From: Solirubrobacterales bacterium
GTDB lineage: Bacteria; Actinomycetota; Thermoleophilia; Solirubrobacterales; 70-9
DNA: 64,000 nucleotides
Reading direction: 5' to 3'
Assembly: GCA_035573435.1 (NCBI GenBank)
Contig: DATMZR010000019.1
Span: 85,245 to 149,244 of the forward strand
The translations under genes and the position numbers were made by a program. The notes beneath the pieces were generated by a model, which ran no database searches, had not been told where the DNA came from, and saw only the letters and a list, made by a program, of their open reading frames with translations. Shown piece by piece: positions 59,040 through 64,000 of this stretch (positions are counted from its first letter, which is position 1; every line of letters starts with the position of its first letter).

Positions 59040-60524
59040 TCAGGGATGGGTCCGGCAGCTGGAACCGGCGCAGTTCTGCAGCTGATGAAGGCGGGTCGCC
59101 AGGGTGGACCTGATGGATGCGTATGCGGGCGCCTGATCTCGGCTGAAGAGCTCGAACGGGTCGCTCTGAAGGTCATAGAGCTCCTTTTCGCCCGTGGCGT
59201 ACTCGGCGTAGACGTAGCGCCTCGTATGGATCGCATTGAAGGCCGGCTGCTGGTACCAGCGCTCGCTTTCGATCAGCAACTCGCGTCCCTGCTCGATGCC
59301 GGGATTTCGCACCACCGGAATCAGCGAGCGCCCGTCCATGGTCAGGCCGGGTGTCGCATTCGCCACATCGACGATCGTCGGCGCCAGGTCGGCGTTGATC
59401 GTCAGGTCGCCAACCTCCACTCCCGCGGGGATGCGCGGGCCGCGCATCATCAGCGGCACCCGGATTGACTCCTCGTAGATGTGCCCTTTGTCCGGCGGGA
59501 TTCTGTGCTGGCCGTTCAGAAACCCGTTGTCGGACGTGAAGATCAGCAGGGTGTTTGCGAGTTCCCCGCTCAGTCCCAGAGCGTCGACGATCTTGTCCAC
59601 TCCCTCATCGACGGAGAGCACCGACCCAAGCTGGCAGCGGTACCTGCGCTGGATCTGTGCGATCGCATCCGGCCCAAAGCGGGAGCGGTTGCGGATGTAG
59701 GCGGGCTTGTCCGAGACGTCCGGCTCGTTGAAGTTCGGGGGCTTCGGCAGCGGCTCGGCGTCGAAGGCGTGCGCGTGGCGGGGCGCCGGCTTCGCCGCGG
59801 GATTCCCGCAGTAGCTCACGGGCGCGTTTCCCCAGCCTCCCTCGTGAGGAGCCGTGTAGGTGACCCAGAGGAAGAATGGTGGGGTCAGGCGCGCTCGACG
59901 GTTGACGAAACTGACCGCCTTCCGTGTCAGAACGTCCTGCTTGAAATCGGCGGGATGCTGTCCGTAATGGACCGGGGTGCCGTTCTCGTTCAGCCGGTAG
60001 TTGTAGACCTGCTGGTCATAGGGAGCTGCCGCGTGCCACTCCGACCAGCCGCGCGGAACCGGGGGGTCGTTCGCGTAGCCGTTCAGGTACTTGCCGACCA
60101 TCGCGGTGTAGTAGCCGGCGCGATGGAGCCACACGGCCAGGTTGTTGTCGCCGTGGAGGGCCTGGAAGCGGCCGAAGCCGCCGTCGGGTGGCAGGTTGCC
60201 GAGGACGCGGTGGTTGTGCTCGTACTGGCCGGTGAGAAAGGTGGCGCGGGAGGGGCAGCAAAGCGAGTAGTTGACGAAGCTGTTGGTGAACGTCGCGCCT
60301 TTGTCCCCAATCCGCGCCTTGACGTTGTGCATCACTCGCATCGACTCGAGCGTCTGATCGTCGGTCATGATCACCACGATGTTCGGTCGCGCCTGGTCTG
60401 CCGCCGGGGTGCCGGCGGCAGACACCAGGAGGGCGATCGCGGCGGCCGAGACCGCGAGCGCGACGACCATCAGGGCCCGCGCCCTGGGCAAGCTCGAGGT
60501 CGACTTGATCAGAGCCTTCACCAC
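59040..60524 (-). CDS. Exported type I sulfatase, copy 2
   Basis: 494 aa from GTG 60524. A signal peptide (ALMVVALAVSAAAIALLVSA) is followed by RPNIVVIMTDDQTLESMRVM with metal-binding Asp. The formylglycine motif is C89-C-P-S-R in [20 protein letters not shown]145 lies in VGKYLNGYA; FTSDNGFLNGQHRIPPDKGH and VTYTAPHEGGW supply further active-site residues. All expected catalytic residues appear present, in contrast to copy 1 at 14639. The GKYLNGY motif is usual in N-sulfoglucosamine or choline-type sulfatases. It is the last gene of an operon with the PQQ-type dehydrogenase (12-base gap) and the galactose-oxidase-like gene. Confidence 0.92.
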   Translation of the reverse strand: MVKALIKSTSSLPRARALMVVALAVSAAAIALLVSAAGTPAADQARPNIVVIMTDDQTLESMRVMHNVKARIGDKGATFTNSFVNYSLCCPSRATFLTGQYEHNHRVLGNLPPDGGFGRFQALHGDNNLAVWLHRAGYYTAMVGKYLNGYANDPPVPRGWSEWHAAAPYDQQVYNYRLNENGTPVHYGQHPADFKQDVLTRKAVSFVNRRARLTPPFFLWVTYTAPHEGGWGNAPVSYCGNPAAKPAPRHAHAFDAEPLPKPPNFNEPDVSDKPAYIRNRSRFGPDAIAQIQRRYRCQLGSVLSVDEGVDKIVDALGLSGELANTLLIFTSDNGFLNGQHRIPPDKGHIYEESIRVPLMMRGPRIPAGVEVGDLTINADLAPTIVDVANATPGLTMDGRSLIPVVRNPGIEQGRELLIESERWYQQPAFNAIHTRRYVYAEYATGEKELYDLQSDPFELFSRDQAPAYASIRSTLATRLHQLQNCAGSSCRTHP

Positions 60525-60536
60525 TAGTGTGGGGAG

Positions 60537-61610
60537 TCAGGGGGTCAGCCGGAGGATGTTCGTTCTCGTGCTGAAGTAGATCGGGCCACCGTCGAGCGGC
60601 GTCTCGAGCGACAGCACCGAGTCGGGATGGTCATAGAACGGCGCCTGCGAGGCGATCCCCGTGCGCGCGGAGGTCAGCTTCGCTCGACGAATCGTGCCGG
60701 TGTTGACGTCGCCGAAGAAGAGCTGGCCGGGGCTCGAGAGCCCGCAGCTCTCGCAGAAGGCTACCCCGGTGAGCGCCGGCGGCGACGCAGCGAAGAAGAG
60801 CTTCGGCAGCACCGGGTCGGGCCCGTCCTGGTTGGTGTTGAAGGGCGCCGAGGGCGGAGTGCTGCAGGTCTGCGACGGCCCCCAGCCGTAGTTCCTCAGC
60901 TTCAGGCGTGCGACCAGGTTGAGCTCGTCGTTGCAGTGGGGGCCGTTGTCGGTCAGCCAAAGGGTCCCCCGTTCCGGGTCGAAGTCGAAGCCGAACGAAT
61001 TGCGGATGCCGTACCCGATGATCGGGCTACCGGCGCGCGGGTTGTCGGAGGGCACCGTCCCGTCCGGGTTCAGCCGCAGCACCTTCCCGGCCAGGCTGCC
61101 CAGGTTCTGGGCCATGCCGGGGCTATCTCGGTCGCCGATGACCACGTATAGCTTGCCGTCGGGGCCGAACATGATCCGGCCGCCGTTCCGCAGTTCGGTC
61201 GTCGGCAGGCTCCGCAGGACCGTGAAGCCGCTGCCATCGGCCCGGATCCGCAAGAGCTGATTCGTGGCTGTTCCCGACACCGTGCGGGTCGCGAACGCCC
61301 ACACTCGCGCGTCGCTGGGGTAGCTCGGGTTCAGGGCCAGGCCCAAGAGCCCCTGGAATCCCTCGGTCGCCACGCTGGGAACGGTGAAGAAGGGCGTGCT
61401 CGTGCCCGTCGCCGGGTTGAGCCACCTGATGCGCCCAGTGAAGCGCTCGCCGAAGAGGATGCGGCTGCCGGCCGGCGTGGGCGTAAAGGCTGCGGGAAAG
61501 TCGAGCGCTGACGGCGAGAGCGGCGTTGCGCTTGCCGCCAGGGCGCTCCCCGGCGCAGCGAAAAGGGCGAAGGCGGCGACCAGGGCCGCCGGCAGGGAAA
61601 AGCGCTTCAT
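60537..61610 (-). CDS. Secreted PQQ-dependent sugar dehydrogenase-like protein (GSDH family)
   Basis: 357 aa. A signal peptide (PAALVAAFALFAAPGSALAA) precedes a six-bladed propeller of the soluble glucose/sorbosone dehydrogenase family (PF07995). Seen: FTGRIRWLNPATG, EGFQGLLGLALNPSYPSDAR, GGRIMFGPDGKLYVVIGDRD, GKVLRLNPDGTVPSDNPRAG, and GYGIRNSFGFDFDPERGTLW followed by LTDNGP. These enzymes oxidise aldoses outside the cell using PQQ, though many homologues bind no cofactor. Four bases separate it from the upstream galactose-oxidase-like gene. Confidence 0.87.
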   Translation of the reverse strand: MKRFSLPAALVAAFALFAAPGSALAASATPLSPSALDFPAAFTPTPAGSRILFGERFTGRIRWLNPATGTSTPFFTVPSVATEGFQGLLGLALNPSYPSDARVWAFATRTVSGTATNQLLRIRADGSGFTVLRSLPTTELRNGGRIMFGPDGKLYVVIGDRDSPGMAQNLGSLAGKVLRLNPDGTVPSDNPRAGSPIIGYGIRNSFGFDFDPERGTLWLTDNGPHCNDELNLVARLKLRNYGWGPSQTCSTPPSAPFNTNQDGPDPVLPKLFFAASPPALTGVAFCESCGLSSPGQLFFGDVNTGTIRRAKLTSARTGIASQAPFYDHPDSVLSLETPLDGGPIYFSTRTNILRLTP

Positions 61611-61614
61611 CGGG

Positions 61615-63537
61615 TTAAGGCGGGGCGTCGGGGGCGTTCGGGTTGAGCTTCACCCATTTGGCGATCGACGGCACGCCCTGGTGCATAACAAAGAGCATGT
61701 AATAGCCGGGCGGCGCGACTGCGGGCTTTGGCGGCGCGACCAGGTCGATGCGGTCCCCCTGGATCTGTTTTACCGCCAGCTTGATCACGCGCTGGTTGGA
61801 GTCGGCGCCGTGCGTGGTGGCGCTCGGCGCGACCAGGACCGCGGAGTCGACGGGGACGGAAGGGTCGAGGGACACCGAGAACACGTCGCCCCAGCGAAGC
61901 TCGCTCGGCGTCGAGACGATCTTCGGCCTGGGGCCTTTGAACAGGTAGGGCGGCGAGTAGATCTCGGCGGTGTCCGTGCGCTCCCAGCTGCCATCCGGCT
62001 CGAGTGGATACTTGTCGTCGCCGGCCGACCACACCTTTCCGTTCGGCAGCAGAAGCGCCGTCGAGTGATAGCCGCGATCCTCGACTTGCGCCGGGCCCAG
62101 GCGCCACTGCTGGGTGGTGGAGTCGTACAGCTCCACCTGCCGGCGCTTGCCCGTCCCGTCGATCGCGTGCTTCTCGTTCAGGGTCGTATAGCCGACGCCC
62201 CCGCCGACCATGACCATCGAGCCGTCCGGCAGCAAGACTGTGTTCCCGTAGGAGCGGGAGAGGTTCAGGGACGGGCCGCGCTGCCACCCCCTACCGGCAT
62301 CCTTCGCGTTGATGGTCTCCGTCGTGGGGGTTGCCGGGCGCGTGCCCTTGGCGGTCGCCCAGTTCGGGAACCCGCCGATCTGCGTCACTCGCCAGGAGCC
62401 TGAGGGGGGACCTGGGTCGAGCACGGCATTGCCACCGCTGCGGGTTTGGGAGGCCCGCGGGAGTTCATGCCATGTGTAGTCGGTGATCCGGAGCACCGCA
62501 GAGTCGCCCGCCCCCGGGCCGGCGAGCAGAACGTTCGAGTTGGGGAGCGTGAAAAGGTGGGGATAGAGACCGGTGAGGCGCTCGCCCGAGGGCAAGAGGG
62601 TCATCGAGCCGACGCCGCCGGGCTGAGCAGCCGGCGTGAACATCTCGAGGTCGCGGTTGGTGATGCCACCGGGCTGCTCGCCCGTGAAGCCGCTGAGGAT
62701 CAGGGTCCGGCCGCCCGGGAGCTCGACCTGCCCCGGGTACCAGCGGCCGTGGTTCATCTGGGGCTGTTCGGTCCACGTTTCGGTCCAGGGATTGAAGGTG
62801 AAGGCTCGGTTGAGTCCCGCGAACTCTGTGTATCCATCGCTCGGGTACTGGTCAGGAAAGACGCGGTTGCCCCCGGTGATCAGGACCTCGCCGCTGGGCA
62901 GCAACGACTGCCCGGAGCAGAAGAGCGGCGCCCTGTCGGTCTGCTGGGGGCCCGACCCGTCCGGGTCGATGGGGGGCGGCGGGACCTCGGTGAACGCACT
63001 GCTTCCGGTGCCCTTGGACGGATCCCACAGCGCCGCATTGCCGCGGTTGATTGGCTCGCCCGGGAACGACTTTCCCCAGAGCATCACCTTGCCTGTCGCC
63101 AGCATCACGGCGTTGATGGCCACGTGAGGGATCTGGAACGGGGCGTGCGTCCAGCGGCCGACCTGGTCCGCTGCGCCGGTGTCCTCGCTGAGCTCCGCGA
63201 ACTGCTCGGCCTTGCGGTGGTCTTGCCTGGCGAGCTGCCGCTGTTCGCTCGGCGAGAGCCCGCTCAGGCGGCGCTTCTCCTTGGCCACGGCGGCTCGTTC
63301 GGCTGCATGCTCGGCGGCGTGCTCGGGCCCCAGGGCCATGGTCTCTTCGGCGCGAAGCTGCGTCTCCGAGAGGTCCCCGCCTAGGATCCCGACGCTGTGC
63401 GCCTGTGCGCCGGCAGAGATCGCCAATAGGCTCAGGGCGAGCGCTATTGCGAACTTGAAGACACCTGCTATTACGGGACACCTCCCTTCCCGGCACCGTG
63501 CTCCGGCAAGCCTAACGGCTCCCCATCGGCCTTGCAC
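61615..63537 (-). CDS. Exported galactose-oxidase/glyoxal-oxidase-like copper radical oxidase
   Basis: 640 aa if GTG 63537 is used. Kelch-type propeller followed by a DUF1929-like domain. The copper-radical residues of the family are recognisable: Cys in LFCSGQSLLPSGEVLITGG, Tyr in HGRWYPGQVELPGGRTLILS (Cys-Tyr crosslink pair), Tyr-His in DRGYHSTALLLPNGKVWSAG, and the C-terminal His in SATTHGADSNQRVIKLAV. It should oxidise alcohols or aldehydes and release peroxide. The start is odd. The signal peptide begins VIAGVFKFAIALALSLLAIS at 63474, six bases after AAGGGAGG, but the codon there is GTA. The GTG at 63537 would add 21 residues ahead of it. Confidence 0.82.
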   Translation of the reverse strand: MQGRWGAVRLAGARCREGRCPVIAGVFKFAIALALSLLAISAGAQAHSVGILGGDLSETQLRAEETMALGPEHAAEHAAERAAVAKEKRRLSGLSPSEQRQLARQDHRKAEQFAELSEDTGAADQVGRWTHAPFQIPHVAINAVMLATGKVMLWGKSFPGEPINRGNAALWDPSKGTGSSAFTEVPPPPIDPDGSGPQQTDRAPLFCSGQSLLPSGEVLITGGNRVFPDQYPSDGYTEFAGLNRAFTFNPWTETWTEQPQMNHGRWYPGQVELPGGRTLILSGFTGEQPGGITNRDLEMFTPAAQPGGVGSMTLLPSGERLTGLYPHLFTLPNSNVLLAGPGAGDSAVLRITDYTWHELPRASQTRSGGNAVLDPGPPSGSWRVTQIGGFPNWATAKGTRPATPTTETINAKDAGRGWQRGPSLNLSRSYGNTVLLPDGSMVMVGGGVGYTTLNEKHAIDGTGKRRQVELYDSTTQQWRLGPAQVEDRGYHSTALLLPNGKVWSAGDDKYPLEPDGSWERTDTAEIYSPPYLFKGPRPKIVSTPSELRWGDVFSVSLDPSVPVDSAVLVAPSATTHGADSNQRVIKLAVKQIQGDRIDLVAPPKPAVAPPGYYMLFVMHQGVPSIAKWVKLNPNAPDAPP

Positions 63538-63595
63538 CAGTATGCGGGGTCCGTTCGCTGACGCCCGGCCGCGATACCTGCTTGTCGGGAGGGCG

Positions 63596-63624
63596 TTGAC
63601 CGCCCCGAGCCCGGATGATAGGGT
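63596..63624 (+). promoter_or_regulatory. Sigma-70-type promoter TTGACC-17-TAGGGT
   Basis: TTGACC (63596-63601), a 17-base spacer, and TAGGGT (63619-63624). Transcription would start near 63631, 50 bases before the ATG at 63683. It is very similar to the promoter at 12986-13015. Confidence 0.75.
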
Positions 63625-63682
63625 CGCTCGAGCCCCAAGCTAAGGGGGAAGTTCGGTGTGCATCCAGGGGGAGGAGGGGAGC

Positions 63683-64000
63683 ATGGAGAGTGCGCAATCC
63701 GCGCGGACGCGGACCCGCTGCCGGCTTCGGCTGAGTCGTTCTGCCGTTCGCCGGCGCACCGTCCATGCCCTGGCCGCGCTCGCGGCCGCGCTGATCCCCC
63801 TGAGTCTCGCCGGCACGGCCTCGGCCGGAGCGCCGCCCACCGGGGACGCGGGGACCTCGATTGCGACCGCGCCGGTGGGAGCCGTGGCCGGAAGCGTGGA
63901 TGCGGGAGGCCAGCACACTTGTGGGATCAAGACGGACGGCACCGTCGCCTGCTGGGGGCTCGACACTGACGGGCAAGCCACTCCGCCGGCGGGCACCTTC
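63683..64000 (+). CDS. Secreted RCC1-repeat protein, N-terminal part (3' end outside window)
   Basis: 106 codons from ATG 63683, preceded by GGAGGAGGGG; the frame is still open at base 64000. A long basic N-terminus leads into a signal peptide (ALAALAAALIPLSLAGTASA). After a short linker comes the first RCC1-type repeat: VDAGGQHTCGIKTDGTVACW followed by GLDTDGQATPPAGTF. The GGxHTCGIKxDGTVxCWG pattern with two Cys marks the bacterial secreted RCC1 beta-propellers, whose function is unknown. Transcribed from a clear promoter and divergent from the galactose-oxidase-like operon. Confidence 0.82.
   Translation, partial: MESAQSARTRTRCRLRLSRSAVRRRTVHALAALAAALIPLSLAGTASAGAPPTGDAGTSIATAPVGAVAGSVDAGGQHTCGIKTDGTVACWGLDTDGQATPPAGTF

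Overview
This is a gene-dense, high-GC stretch of a bacterial chromosome with many GTG and TTG starts, many 1-4 nt start/stop overlaps, and TAnnnT -10 boxes placed 6-8 nt before start codons. That pattern, together with two protein families, points to an Actinomycetota genome, most likely class Thermoleophilia (Solirubrobacterales or relatives). The families are NTF2/SnoaL-like proteins that begin MSQENVE and end EAAGLSE, and membrane-anchored proteins that begin MRRIR..LT.ANV and contain GGTA. The taxonomic call is an inference. I see no rRNA, tRNA, CRISPR array, prophage or intact insertion sequence.

Layout: 1-2.4 kb, end of the F-type ATP synthase operon (atpG tail, atpD, atpC). 2.4-9.1 kb, an M20 peptidase, then a cell-surface sugar set: LytR-CpsA-Psr (LCP) protein, UDP-sugar dehydrogenase, sugar nucleotidyltransferase, phosphoglucose/phosphomannose isomerase. 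9.1-12.4 kb, a MacB-like ABC exporter pair. 12.5-20.3 kb, arfB, a secreted Ig/RTX protein, sulfatase 1, ahcY, a second nucleotidyltransferase, two thioredoxin-fold proteins and thrB. 20.3-28 kb, an NTF2-like protein, a secreted jelly-roll protein, an orphan ParA, gltB, and a zinc-ribbon FHA protein convergent with gltB. 28-34 kb, an SRPBCC protein, a lipoprotein, a class B PBP, a MarP-type protease, an HxlR regulator and a delta-60 repeat protein. 33.9-41 kb, an AddA/AddB-like helicase-nuclease with a GGCT-like gene. 41-48.8 kb, an unknown protein, a HAD phosphatase, the run DUF4331 / TPR / NicO-like / NiCoT-like, and an ECF sigma/anti-sigma pair facing it. 48.8-50.3 kb, a hypothetical, FxsA and a DUF59 protein.

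50.4-54.7 kb is an accessory island. It holds three NTF2-like genes (one frameshifted) whose two ends are nearly invariant while their bodies differ. Several orphan copies of only those ends lie between them, alongside AOC/dirigent-like, NlpC/P60-like and MRRIR-anchored proteins. 54.6-64 kb is mostly exported proteins: GlsB-like membrane protein, GH-A clan glycosidase with Ig domains, second delta-60 protein, CHRD protein, an operon of galactose-oxidase-like enzyme, PQQ-type sugar dehydrogenase and sulfatase 2, and the start of an RCC1-repeat protein.

Most notable observations: the NTF2 end-conserved cassettes and their orphan ends (50.4-54.7 kb); a hairpin repeat present twice with a compensatory base-pair change (12473 and 32114); pervasive leaderless-type promoters; two secreted-protein frames whose expected start codon reads as a non-start triplet; and a GarA-like FHA gene next to gltB.
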